DNA from: Nocardia cyriacigeorgica
GTDB lineage: Bacteria; Actinomycetota; Actinomycetes; Mycobacteriales; Mycobacteriaceae
Length of the DNA: 64,000 nt
Direction of reading: 5' to 3'
NCBI RefSeq assembly: GCF_029868385.1
Contig: NZ_JARWNX010000039.1
Location: 62,001 to 126,000, forward strand
Within the stretch, counting starts at the first letter, position 1. Every line of letters begins with the position of its first letter. Positions 18,310-27,142 of this stretch are shown here, one piece after another. Position numbers and translations under genes: made by a program. The notes beneath the pieces were generated by a model. The model was not told where the DNA came from and did not search any database. It saw nothing but the letters and a program-made list of their open reading frames with translations.

Positions 18310-18990
18310 ATGCTGACCCTTCTTCTCGCGCTCGCCGGGTTCGCATTCATCGATTCGCTCGACCTGCTGCTCGTCGGCGTCACCACCGCGATCGTGCTCG
18401 ACAGCAGGCTCGGGCGGCGTTCCCCGGTGGCCGGTGGGATCAGTTTCATCGCCGGAGTATTCGCGGTGACCACGACCTTCGGGCTGCTCGCTGTACTCGG
18501 GATCAATTTCCTCACCGGCCTGGTGAGCTTCCAGCTGACGCCGACCATCCGGGCCTGGGGTGAGCTGGCGATCGGTCTCACGCTGATCGCCGTCGCCTGC
18601 CTGCCCGCCGGCGCCCGCGCCGAACCGCCCGCCTGGGCGACGACGTTCCGGCGAAAACCCTGGCTGTTCGGGATCGTCGGCGTCGCGATCGGACTCGCGC
18701 AGGCGCCGACCGCCATCCCGTATCTGGCCGGGCTGGCGATGATCTCGGCCCGCGATCCGCTGCCGACGCTGTGGCCGCTGATCATCGTCGCCTATTGCGC
18801 GCTCGCCCTGCTGCCGCCACTGCTCGTTCTGATCCTCGGCACCCGCCGCACACCGACCGCGCAGCGCGTCTACCGGAAGGTGGTGCGGACTCTCACCCGA
18901 TACGGACCCACTTCGGTCCGCGTCGTTTTCATCGTTCTCGGCATCGCATTGCTGGTCGATGCTGGCATCCACTACGGGGAGCTGTGGTGA
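18310..18990 (+). CDS. GAP/LysE-like integral membrane protein
   Basis: A 226-residue protein with about six membrane helices. The N-terminal [20 protein letters not shown] and the mid-protein [14 protein letters not shown] resemble the GAP (Sap) family, distantly related to LysE exporters; mycobacterial members are linked to glycolipid or peptidolipid export. The substrate is unknown. A TACGCT -10 hexamer (18295-18300) lies 9 bp before the ATG with no ribosome site, suggesting a nearly leaderless mRNA. menG follows closely and may share the transcript. Confidence 0.78.
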   Translation: MLTLLLALAGFAFIDSLDLLLVGVTTAIVLDSRLGRRSPVAGGISFIAGVFAVTTTFGLLAVLGINFLTGLVSFQLTPTIRAWGELAIGLTLIAVACLPAGARAEPPAWATTFRRKPWLFGIVGVAIGLAQAPTAIPYLAGLAMISARDPLPTLWPLIIVAYCALALLPPLLVLILGTRRTPTAQRVYRKVVRTLTRYGPTSVRVVFIVLGIALLVDAGIHYGELW

Positions 18991-19061
18991 GCCGGGCGGG
19001 TAACCAAGGCAACACAGACGCGGAGACCGGCGGCTCGTCGACGCCCATTAGTGTCGATGGC

Positions 19062-19766
19062 GTGGCGAAAACACACTCGGTCCGGGCCTCGCTGGACAAG
19101 CAGCCCAATGAGGTCGCGGCGATGTTCGACGAGGTCGCGCAGAAGTACGACTCCACCAACATCCTGATCTCCGGCGGGCAGGACTGGTACTGGCGGCGCG
19201 AGACGCGCAAGGCGATCGCGCCCCGTCCCGGCGAGCGGGTGCTCGATCTGGCCGCGGGCACCGGGGTGTCCACGGCGGAGTTCAGCAAGTCGGGTGCGTG
19301 GTGTGTGGCGGCCGACTTCTCGCAGGGCATGCTGGCGGCGGGCCGGTTCCGTGACCTCCCCATGGTGGCCGGTGACGCGATGGCGCTACCGTTCGCCGAC
19401 GACTCCTTCGACGCGGTCACCATCTCCTACGGCCTGCGCAATGTGGCCGACCCGGATCTGGCGTTGCTGGAGATGCTGCGCGTCACCAAACCGGGCGGGC
19501 GCTTGGTGATCTGCGAATTCTCCACGCCGGTGGTGCGTGCCTTCCGCGGTGTCTACGTCCTGTACCTGACCAAGGTTCTGCCGCAGATCGCACGCCTGGT
19601 CAGCAGCAATCCCGAGGCCTACGCCTACCTCGCCGAGTCCATTCCGGACTGGTCGAATCAGCGGCAGCTCGCGCTGCGCATCGCCGACGCCGGATGGTCC
19701 GGTGTGAAATGGCGCAATCTGAGTTTGGGTGCGGTCGCCTTGCATCGCGCTTACAAACTGGGGTGA
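19062..19766 (+). CDS. menG: Demethylmenaquinone methyltransferase (MenG/UbiE)
   Basis: A 234-residue class I SAM-dependent methyltransferase that methylates demethylmenaquinone to menaquinone. SAM motif I is [12 protein letters not shown]. The UbiE signatures [13 protein letters not shown] and [15 protein letters not shown] are present. I chose the GTG at 19062: it gives the usual mycobacterial length and N-terminus (...[15 protein letters not shown]). An alternative in-frame GTG at 18987 overlaps the stop of the upstream gene by 4 bp and cannot be excluded. A TAGTGT hexamer at 19049-19054 would allow leaderless transcription from 19062. Confidence 0.93.
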   Translation: MAKTHSVRASLDKQPNEVAAMFDEVAQKYDSTNILISGGQDWYWRRETRKAIAPRPGERVLDLAAGTGVSTAEFSKSGAWCVAADFSQGMLAAGRFRDLPMVAGDAMALPFADDSFDAVTISYGLRNVADPDLALLEMLRVTKPGGRLVICEFSTPVVRAFRGVYVLYLTKVLPQIARLVSSNPEAYAYLAESIPDWSNQRQLALRIADAGWSGVKWRNLSLGAVALHRAYKLG

Positions 19767-19866
19767 GGGAGACCTGGCTCACTGCTCACAGCCGAGGATT
19801 TCGGCGGTGAGCGGAAACGTCATCTGCCGATAACATCGGGCAAACCTGCCGAAACCGGGCCCCGCA

Positions 19867-22800
19867 ATGATCGGTGGTATGTCCGATGCGGCGACCAACC
19901 GGCAGCCGGGCACGACCAGAACGGCGTGCTCGTACTGCGGTGTCGGCTGCGGTATCACCGTCGAGACCGGACGCGATGCTTCTGGTGCGACGGTGATCGC
20001 CAAGGTCAGCGGCGACAAACTGCATCCGACCAACGCGGGCCGACTGTGCACCAAGGGCGCCACGCACGCCGACCTCATGCACGCCGACGGCCGGATGCGC
20101 ACCGCTTATCGCCGCGACGGCCGGGACGAGACGCCCGAACCCATCGAGGTGGACGCCGCCGTCACCGAGGCCGCCAACCGGCTACGCGCCATCCTCGATG
20201 AACACGGCCCCGACGCCATCGCCCTCTACGTCTCCGGGCAGATGTCACTGGAAGCGCAGTACCTGGCCACCAAACTGGCCAAGGGCTATCTGCGCACCGT
20301 GCACATCGAGGCCAATTCACGACTGTGCATGGCCAGCGCGGGCACCGGATACAAACAGTCGCTCGGCGCGGACGGACCGCCCGGCTCCTACGATGATATC
20401 GATCACGCCGACCTGTTCTTCGTCATCGGCGCGAATATGGCCGACTGCCATCCCATCCTGTTCCTGCGGATGGCCGACCGCCTGAAATCGGGCGCGAAGC
20501 TGATCGTGGTGGATCCGCGGCGCACCGATACCGCCACGCGCGCCGATCTGTTCCTCCAGATCGCACCGGGTACCGATCTGGCATTGCTGAACGGCCTGCT
20601 GCATCTGCTCGTCGAAGCGGGCGATATCGACGCCGAGTTCATTGCCGAGCACACCGAGGGCTGGGCGGCCATGCCGGAATTCCTCGCCGACTACACCGCC
20701 GACCGGGTCGCGCAGATCACCGGCCTGGCCGAGGACGATATCCGCACCGCGGCCCGCTGGATCGGCGAAGCGGGCGAGTGGATGAGCCTGTGGACGATGG
20801 GCCTCAACCAGTCCACCCACGGCACCTGGAATACCAATGCCCTGATCAACCTGCATCTGGCCACCGGCGCGATCTGCCGTCGTGGCAGCGGGCCGTTCTC
20901 GCTGACCGGGCAGCCGAACGCCATGGGCGGCAGGGAGATGGGCTATATGGGCCCCGGTCTGCCCGGACAGCGCAGTGTGCTGTCCGAGGCCGACCGGAAC
21001 TTCGTGGAAACGGCGTGGGGTGTGGAACCCGGCACCCTCCGCGCGGAATCGGGACCGGGCACCATCGAGATGTTCCGGCGGCTGTCCACCGGCGATATCA
21101 AGGCCGCCTGGATCATCTGCACCAATCCCGTGGCCACCGTCGCCAATCGGAAGACGGTCATCGCGGGGCTGGAGGCGGCCGAGCTGGTGATCACCCAGGA
21201 CGCCTACACCGAGACCGCCACCAACGCCTACGCCGATCTGCTGTTGCCCGCCACCCTGTGGGCCGAGGCCGACGCGGTGATGGTGAACTCCGAACGCAAC
21301 GTCACCCTGCTGCGGAGTTCGGTGGAACCGGCGGGTGAGGCACGCCCGGATTGGCAGCTCATCGCGCAGGTAGCCACCGCGATGGGTTTCCCCGGCTTCG
21401 ATTTCGGCTCCAGCGCGGAAGTTTTCGCCGAGCTGCGCGGGTTCGCCAATCCGGCGACCGGTTACGACCTGAGCGGCATGAGCTACGAACGGCTGAGCGA
21501 AGGGCCTATGCAGTGGCCGTGCCCCGACCCCGAGCAGCGCCGCAATCCGATCCGCTACCGCAACGACGGGGTGAGTCAGACCGCGTTCGTCGACCCCGAC
21601 GGACACCGTCCGCGCCTGGCGTTCCCCACGCCGAGCAGACGCGCGGTGTTCTGGCCGCGTCCGCATCTGCTGCCCGACGAGATGCCGGACGACGACTATC
21701 CGTTCCTGCTCAATACCGGCCGCCTACAACATCAGTGGCATTCGATGACCAAGACCGGCCGGATCGACAAGCTCAACAAGCTCACCGGCGAGCCCTTCGT
21801 CGAGATCCACCCCGACGATGCCCGCGCGCTCGGCCTCGCCCCCGACGATCAGCTCGAGATCACCTCGCGCCGCGGCCGGGCCGTGCTGCCAGCGCGGATC
21901 AGCGACCGGGTGCGTCCAGGCGACTGTTTCGCACCTTTCCATTGGAACGACGAACAGGGTGAGTATCTGACCATCAATGCCGTCACCAACGACGCCGTCG
22001 ACGCCGATTCCCTGCAACCGGAGTTCAAAGCGTGTGCGGTCGCCCTGCGCCGGGTCGCTCCGGTCGCGCGGCCGAGTCGGGAAACGCCGATCGCGCAGCC
22101 CACATCGGCACTGACGAGTGGCGCCCACCCGCTGGCCGCGATGCTCGGCCTCGACGCACCCGCCACGCCGACCCTGAGCGAGACCGAACGGATCTACCTC
22201 GGCGGTTATCTGGCCGCCCTGCAATCCCTTCCGGTCACCGGTCAGCCGGTGCTGCCCGCGTCGGCGCCGCTGTCGTCGCAGAGCAGGTTGTGGGTCGACG
22301 GGATGCTCGCTGGCATGTACTCGCGTGGCGTCGCCGGTACTTCGGCGCCGAGCGCCGAGCCCGCGGCCGAACCGCGAACGGTGACCGTTCTGTGGGCATC
22401 GCAGACCGGCAATGCCGAGGAGTTCGCGGCGCTGGCGGCGCAACGGCTGACCGAATCCGGGTTCGACCCGCGGCTGCTCGATATGGATTCCTGCGAACTG
22501 GGCGCGCTGACCGGTGATGTGCTGGTGATCACCAGCACCTTCGGCGACGGGGGACCGCCGGACAACGGCACCGACTTCTGGACCCGCCTCGACGACAGCG
22601 CCGCCCGGTTCACCGGAATGCGCTACGCGGTGTTTGCGCTCGGCGATTCGTCCTATGACGATTTCTGCGGGCACGGCCGCAAACTGGACGAGAAGTTCGC
22701 CGAACGCGGTGCCGCCCGGCTGCTGCCGCGCGTGGACTGTGAACCCGATTTCGCCGAGACCGGCGAGGCATGGCTGGATGAGGTGCTGGTGGCGCTCGGT

Positions 22801-24087
22801 GGGTCCGAAACCGATCCGTCGGGCGGATCATCGGGTGGCGGCCCCGCCGATTCGGTCGGGCTACCGACGCCCACCGGGTCTGGTGGCGCCGCCACCGCCG
22901 TGCTCGATCGCACCACGACCGCCCCTGCGCCGCAGCCCACCCGGCGCGTGCCAGCACCGTTCAGCCGCAATGCCCCGCTGCGCGCGCCGCTGGTGCGCAA
23001 TGAGGTGTTGACCACCGCGGACTCCTCGAAAGAGGTGCGCCGCTTCGGTTTCGACCTGAGCGGTCTCGACGCGTCCTACGAAGTCGGTGATTCGCTGGGC
23101 GTGTGGTCGGCGAACTGTCCGGCACTGGTCCAGGAATGGCTCGACGCGACCGGTTTGGACGGCCGCTGGAACGTCGAGGTGGATTCGGCCGAACTGCCGC
23201 TGGCCGAGGCGCTGCGCACCCACTACGACATCACCAAGATCTCCCACGATCTGCTGGAATTCGTCGCCGAACGCAATCCGGACAAGCGGCTGGCCAAACT
23301 GCTGCGCCGCGATAATCGCAATGAGCTGGCCGGGTACCTGTGGGATCGCCAGGCCGTTGACGTACTGCGCGATTTCCCGGTGCGCGCTGATCTGGTCGAA
23401 TGGCTCGGTGCGTTGAAAAAGCTACAGCCTCGCCAGTATTCGATTTCGTCGAGTCCGCTGGTCAGCCCGGATGAGGTGGAGTTGACCGTCGGCGTGGTGC
23501 GCTACGGCGATCCCGCCGCCACGGGTTCGGCGGCTCGGCGCGGCGGGGTCTGCTCGACCTTCCTCGCCGACCGCGCCGACGCCGGACAGGTGCCGATCTT
23601 CTTGCAGCGCGCCCCGCATTTCCGGCCGCCGCTCGACCCGAGCGTGCCCATGATCATGGTCGGCCCCGGCACCGGTATCGCACCGTTTCGCGGGTTCCTG
23701 CACGAGCGGCGCGCCCTCGGCGCCACCGGACGCAACTGGCTGTTCTTCGGCGATCAGCATGCCGCGCAGAACTTCTACTACCGCGCCGAACTCGAAGACA
23801 TGTTCCGCACCGGACATCTGTCCCGCCTCGATCTGGCATTCTCCCGCGATCAGCGCGAACGGATCTACGTGCAGCACCGGATGATCGAGCACGGCGCCGA
23901 ACTGTGGTCCTGGCTGCGCGAGGGCGCCCACTTCTACGTCTGCGGCGACGCCGCCCGGATGGCAAAGGACGTCGACGACACCCTGCTCAAGATCGCCCGA
24001 ATCCACGGCAAACTCGATGAGGATGCCGCCCTCGCCTTCAAGAAGCAACTCGTCACCGAGAAGCGCTACGTCCGCGACGTCTACTGA
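19867..24087 (+). CDS. Nitrate reductase fused to flavodoxin and NADPH-flavoprotein reductase (NasC-CysJ-like)
   Basis: A 1406-residue three-part enzyme. Part 1 (~1-740) is a molybdopterin oxidoreductase of the assimilatory nitrate reductase type. Its [4Fe-4S] cysteines are C21, C24, C28 and C60; its probable Mo-ligand Cys lies in SRLCMASAG near residue 153. Part 2 (~838-980) is a flavodoxin domain (VLWASQTGNAEEF; STFGDGGPPDNG). Part 3 (~1000-1406) is a CysJ/P450-reductase-like FAD/NADPH domain (RQYSISSSP; VGPGTGIAPFRGFL; a C-terminal Tyr). Electrons could pass NADPH to FAD to FMN to Fe-S to Mo within one chain. No nitrite reductase or nitrate transporter gene is adjacent. ATG 19879 is an alternative start. 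A large hairpin terminator follows. Confidence 0.92.
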   Translation: MIGGMSDAATNRQPGTTRTACSYCGVGCGITVETGRDASGATVIAKVSGDKLHPTNAGRLCTKGATHADLMHADGRMRTAYRRDGRDETPEPIEVDAAVTEAANRLRAILDEHGPDAIALYVSGQMSLEAQYLATKLAKGYLRTVHIEANSRLCMASAGTGYKQSLGADGPPGSYDDIDHADLFFVIGANMADCHPILFLRMADRLKSGAKLIVVDPRRTDTATRADLFLQIAPGTDLALLNGLLHLLVEAGDIDAEFIAEHTEGWAAMPEFLADYTADRVAQITGLAEDDIRTAARWIGEAGEWMSLWTMGLNQSTHGTWNTNALINLHLATGAICRRGSGPFSLTGQPNAMGGREMGYMGPGLPGQRSVLSEADRNFVETAWGVEPGTLRAESGPGTIEMFRRLSTGDIKAAWIICTNPVATVANRKTVIAGLEAAELVITQDAYTETATNAYADLLLPATLWAEADAVMVNSERNVTLLRSSVEPAGEARPDWQLIAQVATAMGFPGFDFGSSAEVFAELRGFANPATGYDLSGMSYERLSEGPMQWPCPDPEQRRNPIRYRNDGVSQTAFVDPDGHRPRLAFPTPSRRAVFWPRPHLLPDEMPDDDYPFLLNTGRLQHQWHSMTKTGRIDKLNKLTGEPFVEIHPDDARALGLAPDDQLEITSRRGRAVLPARISDRVRPGDCFAPFHWNDEQGEYLTINAVTNDAVDADSLQPEFKACAVALRRVAPVARPSRETPIAQPTSALTSGAHPLAAMLGLDAPATPTLSETERIYLGGYLAALQSLPVTGQPVLPASAPLSSQSRLWVDGMLAGMYSRGVAGTSAPSAEPAAEPRTVTVLWASQTGNAEEFAALAAQRLTESGFDPRLLDMDSCELGALTGDVLVITSTFGDGGPPDNGTDFWTRLDDSAARFTGMRYAVFALGDSSYDDFCGHGRKLDEKFAERGAARLLPRVDCEPDFAETGEAWLDEVLVALGGSETDPSGGSSGGGPADSVGLPTPTGSGGAATAVLDRTTTAPAPQPTRRVPAPFSRNAPLRAPLVRNEVLTTADSSKEVRRFGFDLSGLDASYEVGDSLGVWSANCPALVQEWLDATGLDGRWNVEVDSAELPLAEALRTHYDITKISHDLLEFVAERNPDKRLAKLLRRDNRNELAGYLWDRQAVDVLRDFPVRADLVEWLGALKKLQPRQYSISSSPLVSPDEVELTVGVVRYGDPAATGSAARRGGVCSTFLADRADAGQVPIFLQRAPHFRPPLDPSVPMIMVGPGTGIAPFRGFLHERRALGATGRNWLFFGDQHAAQNFYYRAELEDMFRTGHLSRLDLAFSRDQRERIYVQHRMIEHGAELWSWLREGAHFYVCGDAARMAKDVDDTLLKIARIHGKLDEDAALAFKKQLVTEKRYVRDVY

Positions 24088-24101
24088 CGAGCCCGAGCGA
24101 C

Positions 24102-24156
24102 GAGTGGCACCCGGCTGCGGTGCCTACTCACACAACGCCGCAGCCAAGTGCCACTC
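24102..24156. terminator. Two-part hairpin terminator
   Basis: GAGTGGCAC (24102-24110) pairs with GTGCCACTC (24148-24156) and, inside it, GGCTGCGG (24113-24120) with CCGCAGCC (24138-24145), around a 17-nt loop. It starts 14 bp after the nitrate reductase stop and lies in the convergent gap before the aldo-keto reductase 3' end. Confidence 0.7.
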
Positions 24157-24281
24157 ACGCGGTGCCTCGCGCTGGTGAGTGGTAGTACTGGCGAGGGGGT
24201 CTGCTCGCGCGGTGCCTCGGCCATGCGTACTCGCAGTTCCCCTGGCGAGAGAAGCCGTTCCAGGGCTGCGCTCTCGGCGGT

Positions 24282-25316
24282 TCAGACCGCCGGTGGGTTG
24301 AGGCGGGTGAAGTCGGGGAGGCGGTAGTACGGGTAGTAGGGGTAGGGCGGGGTGAGGGCGCTGGCCTTGTCGAGGCGGGCGATCTGGTCGGCGGAAAGTT
24401 GCCAGCCGATGGCGCCGAGATTCTGGCGCAGTTGCTCCTCGTTGCGGGCGCCGACGATGACGGTGGCGACGGTGGGACGGTTGAGCAGCCAGTTCAACGC
24501 GATCTGCGGGACGGTCTTGCCGGTCTCGGCGGCGATCTCGTCGAGGACGTCGACCACGTCGTAGAGGAGTTCGTCGTTCACCGGCGGTCCGGCTGCCGCG
24601 GTCTGATGCAGGCGGCTGCCTTCCGGCAGTGGTTGTCCGCGCCGGATCTTGCCGGTCAGCCTGCCCCAGCCGAGCGGGCTCCACACCACCGCGCCGACGC
24701 CCTCCGCGCGGCCGAGTGGCATCAGTTCCCATTCGTAGTCCCGGCCGACCAGTGAGTAGTAGACCTGGTGGGCGACATAGCGGGTCAGGCCGTTGCGGTC
24801 CGCGGCGGCCAGCGATTTCATCAGCTGCCAGCCCGCGAAGTTCGATGCGCCCAGGTAGCGGATCTTGCCCGCACGCACCAGATCGTCGAGTGCGCGCACC
24901 ACCTCGTCGATCGGGGTGTGCGCATCGAAGGCGTGCAGTTGGAACAGGTCGATGTGATCGACGCCGAGCCGCCGCAGGGAGGCCTCGACGGCGCCGATCA
25001 GCCGGGCGCGACCCGAGCCCGCGTCGAAGGGGCCGGGGCCGGTGGGCAGGCTCGCCTTGGTGGACAGCAGCAGCTGATCGCGCCGTCCACGGATGGCCGC
25101 GCCGAGGACCTCCTCGGACGCTCCGTCGGAATACACATCGGCCGTGTCGAACATGGTGACGCCCGCGTCGAGGCTGATATCGACCATGCGCCGCGCCTGC
25201 GCCGCATCGGTGTCACCCCAGGCGCTGAACAGTTCGCCGCGTCCGCCGAAAGTGCCCGCACCGAAGCTCAACGCCGGGACGAGCAGGCCCGAGGCACCCA
25301 ACCGCCGGTACTCCAT
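24282..25316 (-). CDS. Aldo/keto reductase
   Basis: A 344-residue NADPH-dependent aldo-keto reductase of the YdhF/Tas-like group. The catalytic tetrad is visible: D57, Y62 (FDTADVY), K87 (LLLSTKA) and H128 (LFQLHAF). The C-terminal NADPH-binding part has TVIVGARNEEQLRQNL. It probably reduces aldehydes or ketones; the substrate is unknown. ATG 25316 has AGGAG at the right distance. It is divergent from a TetR regulator, with palindromic elements in the 82-bp gap, so that regulator likely controls it. Confidence 0.92.
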   Translation of the reverse strand: MEYRRLGASGLLVPALSFGAGTFGGRGELFSAWGDTDAAQARRMVDISLDAGVTMFDTADVYSDGASEEVLGAAIRGRRDQLLLSTKASLPTGPGPFDAGSGRARLIGAVEASLRRLGVDHIDLFQLHAFDAHTPIDEVVRALDDLVRAGKIRYLGASNFAGWQLMKSLAAADRNGLTRYVAHQVYYSLVGRDYEWELMPLGRAEGVGAVVWSPLGWGRLTGKIRRGQPLPEGSRLHQTAAAGPPVNDELLYDVVDVLDEIAAETGKTVPQIALNWLLNRPTVATVIVGARNEEQLRQNLGAIGWQLSADQIARLDKASALTPPYPYYPYYRLPDFTRLNPPAV

Positions 25317-25326
25317 TTTGACTCCT

Positions 25327-25370
25327 AAAGGGTCTATAGTTCCGTTAACGACTCAGAACGTACACCCTTT
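25327..25370. promoter_or_regulatory. Operator region between the AKR and TetR genes
   Basis: The 82-bp divergent gap contains the perfect palindrome CGTTAACG (25343-25350) and a wider inverted pair AAAGGGT (25327-25333)/ACCCTTT (25364-25370). The region is AT-rich compared with the flanks. These are the natural candidates for the binding site of the TetR protein at 25399. Confidence 0.5.
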
Positions 25371-25398
25371 CGGTCATAAATGAAACTGGAGTCCCGTT

Positions 25399-26028
25399 AT
25401 GACGCAAGATTCGACCGTTCCGGGGTCGGTTCGCCCAGGTGGGCGCACCGCTCGCGTCCGCACGGCCGTACTGGACGCCGCCGGTGATCTGCTCGCCGAG
25501 CACGGCTTCGCGCACCTGGATCTGTCCGAGGTCGCCGCGCGCGCCGAGGTCGGCAAGACCACGGTCTACCGGCGCTGGCGCACCCCCACCGGACTCATCG
25601 CCGACCTCTTGACCGATATGGCCGAACAATCACTGCCCCGCGCGGACACCGGCGCACTGCTCGGTGATCTCACCGCCAACGCCCGCCTGGTCGCGAAGAC
25701 GCTCACCGATCCACGCCAAGGGCGCCTGTTCCGGGCCGTCATCGCCGCGGCCACCTGCGACGACACCACCGCGGCCGCCCTGCGCCGCTTCTACGACATC
25801 CGGCTGACCGAATGGTCGCCGTGTATCACCGACGCCATCGCCCGCGGCGAGGCCCCACCCGGCACCGATCCCCGCGCGGTTCTCACCGCCGTGTCCGGCC
25901 CGCTGTACTACCGGCTGCTCGCCAGCGGTGACCCGATCGATGACTTCGCCGCCCGCACCGCGGCGGAATCGGCGGCCGAGGCGGCCGCGCGAGGGGTCTA
26001 TGTGACAGCCGCCGACGAGGTTGTCTAA
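25399..26028 (+). CDS. TetR-family transcriptional regulator
   Basis: A 209-residue regulator. The N-terminal helix-turn-helix is typical (AVLDAAGDLLAEHGFAHLDL; EVAARAEVGKTTVYRRWRT); the C-terminal part resembles the TetR_C domain of short-chain regulators. It probably represses the divergent aldo-keto reductase gene and itself through the operator region 25327-25370. The ATG follows ACTGGAGTCCCGTT, with a GGAG ribosome site. The ligand is unknown. Confidence 0.92.
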   Translation: MTQDSTVPGSVRPGGRTARVRTAVLDAAGDLLAEHGFAHLDLSEVAARAEVGKTTVYRRWRTPTGLIADLLTDMAEQSLPRADTGALLGDLTANARLVAKTLTDPRQGRLFRAVIAAATCDDTTAAALRRFYDIRLTEWSPCITDAIARGEAPPGTDPRAVLTAVSGPLYYRLLASGDPIDDFAARTAAESAAEAAARGVYVTAADEVV

Positions 26029-26057
26029 CCGTCGGCGCCGACGAACCCGCACGTTGC

Positions 26058-26220
26058 GATCCCTGCCGTGACGATCCCTGCCGTGACGAACCGTGTCGTG
26101 GCAACCGTGTCGTAGCGAACCGTGTCGTGGCGAACCGTGCCGCAGAGATCGTGTCGTAGCGATCCCTGTCGTAGCGAATCGTGTTGTGGCGAACCGTGTT
26201 GTAGCAATCCGTGCAATCCG
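26058..26220. repeat. Imperfect 15-bp tandem repeat array
   Basis: About eleven tandem units of the type GAACCGTGTCGTGGC (variants such as GATCCCTGCCGTGAC) run from 26058 to 26220. Units are 15 bp except two of 14 bp (26103-26116 and 26147-26160). The 14-bp units break any reading frame, so the array is not a pentapeptide-coding sequence. It lies between the TetR gene stop and a hairpin, in a 306-bp non-coding gap. Confidence 0.85.
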
Positions 26221-26257
26221 TATCGAGTGCGGAACTCGGATTCATCGACCCACGGCT

Positions 26258-26305
26258 ACGGTATCGGTGGAGACGAGCCGAGCAGCCCATCTCCACCGAT
26301 ACCGT
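26258..26305. terminator. 16-bp-stem hairpin between convergent genes
   Basis: ACGGTATCGGTGGAGA (26258-26273) is perfectly complementary to 26290-26305 with a 16-nt loop. It lies between the ends of the TetR gene (plus) and the DUF4097 gene (minus) and could terminate both. No U-tract is seen. Confidence 0.7.
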
Positions 26306-26334
26306 CGTCGGTTTACCCGGCATCGGCGTGCGAT

Positions 26335-26973
26335 CTACGCGGCATCGGCGTGCCGAACGGTGACATTGCCGAGCGCGCTGCGCGCGAACACCCGCACGGT
26401 GTCCACCGGCTCCGGCCCGACCACAGCCAGTGTGTTCCGCACATTCCCGGTGGTGGCGTCGGTCTCCAGATGCACCGCGCTGCCGGGGTGGATACCGATC
26501 TCCAGCTCGCCGACGGACGTCTCCAACCGGATGTCGCCGCGGACTGCGGCCCCGATGCGGATATCGCCCTTGGAGGTCTTCGCGGTCACCGATCCCTGCG
26601 GACGCTCGACGGTGATATCGCCGAGCGCCACCGTGAGATCGCAGGGGCCGAGAGCGCCCGCGCCACGCACCTGGCCGACGCCGGTGTTGCTCGTCAGCTC
26701 GGAGCCGGTCGGCACCTCGATGGTCACCGTGATCGCCGGGTTGCCACCGAACGGGGTGTGGGTGCGCCAGGTCTTCGCCATGATCACCCGCAGTGTGCCG
26801 TCGGTGAATTCGACCCTGGTCTGCTCGGCGGCGCGGACGTCGGCCTTCTTGGACTCGTCGGCGGGGCGGACCACCACCACGGTGTCGGTGCGATCGGAGG
26901 CGGTGACGGTGAGGTCGGCGGCCAGGACATCGACGGTGACGGCGATCGGCTGCGGGGTCTGGAAGGTGTACAT
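26335..26973 (-). CDS. DUF4097-type beta-repeat protein
   Basis: A 212-residue protein made of repeated short beta strands (DLTVALGDITVERPQGSVTA; TSKGDIRIGAAVRGDIRLET), the pattern of DUF4097/adhesin-like right-handed beta structures. It has no signal peptide or membrane segment. Function is unknown, although such genes often sit beside ABC exporters or SARP/two-component regulators. GAGGAG lies upstream of the ATG at 26973. Its promoter region carries four CTGATAC-like heptamers (27062-27102). It is divergent from the second SARP regulator, which likely controls it. Confidence 0.82.
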   Translation of the reverse strand: MYTFQTPQPIAVTVDVLAADLTVTASDRTDTVVVVRPADESKKADVRAAEQTRVEFTDGTLRVIMAKTWRTHTPFGGNPAITVTIEVPTGSELTSNTGVGQVRGAGALGPCDLTVALGDITVERPQGSVTAKTSKGDIRIGAAVRGDIRLETSVGELEIGIHPGSAVHLETDATTGNVRNTLAVVGPEPVDTVRVFARSALGNVTVRHADAA

Positions 26974-27061
26974 GGTGTCTCCTCGAGTTCGTCGGTGCGG
27001 CTCCCGCGCCCTGTGTGGCGCGGTCGCTGTTTCGTTGATGGGACTACTGTCGCCGGCGCCG

Positions 27062-27102
27062 CTGATACGGACCTGACACCGACCTGATGCTCGGTCTGAT
27101 AC
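27062..27102 (-). promoter_or_regulatory. Four-heptamer SARP-type operator array (DUF4097 promoter)
   Basis: Plus-strand heptamers CTGATAC (27062), CTGACAC (27073), CTGATGC (27084) and CTGATAC (27096) have periods 11, 11 and 12 bp. On the minus strand they read GTATCAG/GTGTCAG towards the DUF4097 gene and are followed by a GGCGACAGTAGT block resembling the -10 region of the second exporter promoter. Copy number and spacing are identical to the array at 32041-32081. Confidence 0.75.
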
Positions 27103-27142
27103 CGGCCTTTCCCATCGTCGGAGGACGATCTCGCGCCCTCCC

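Noticed and set aside
16903..18972. Very long minus-strand frames (to 689 codons) across menD's end, the TIGR03086 gene and the GAP-like gene
   Set aside because: They are shadows of well-recognised genes. Only the last 70 codons of one such frame (17142-17351) are kept as the small acidic gene because of its own strong ribosome site and repeats.
26093..27087. Plus-strand frames through the 15-bp repeats and the DUF4097 gene
   Set aside because: The repeat region would look like a pentapeptide protein, but 14-bp units break the frame and the rest is antisense to DUF4097.
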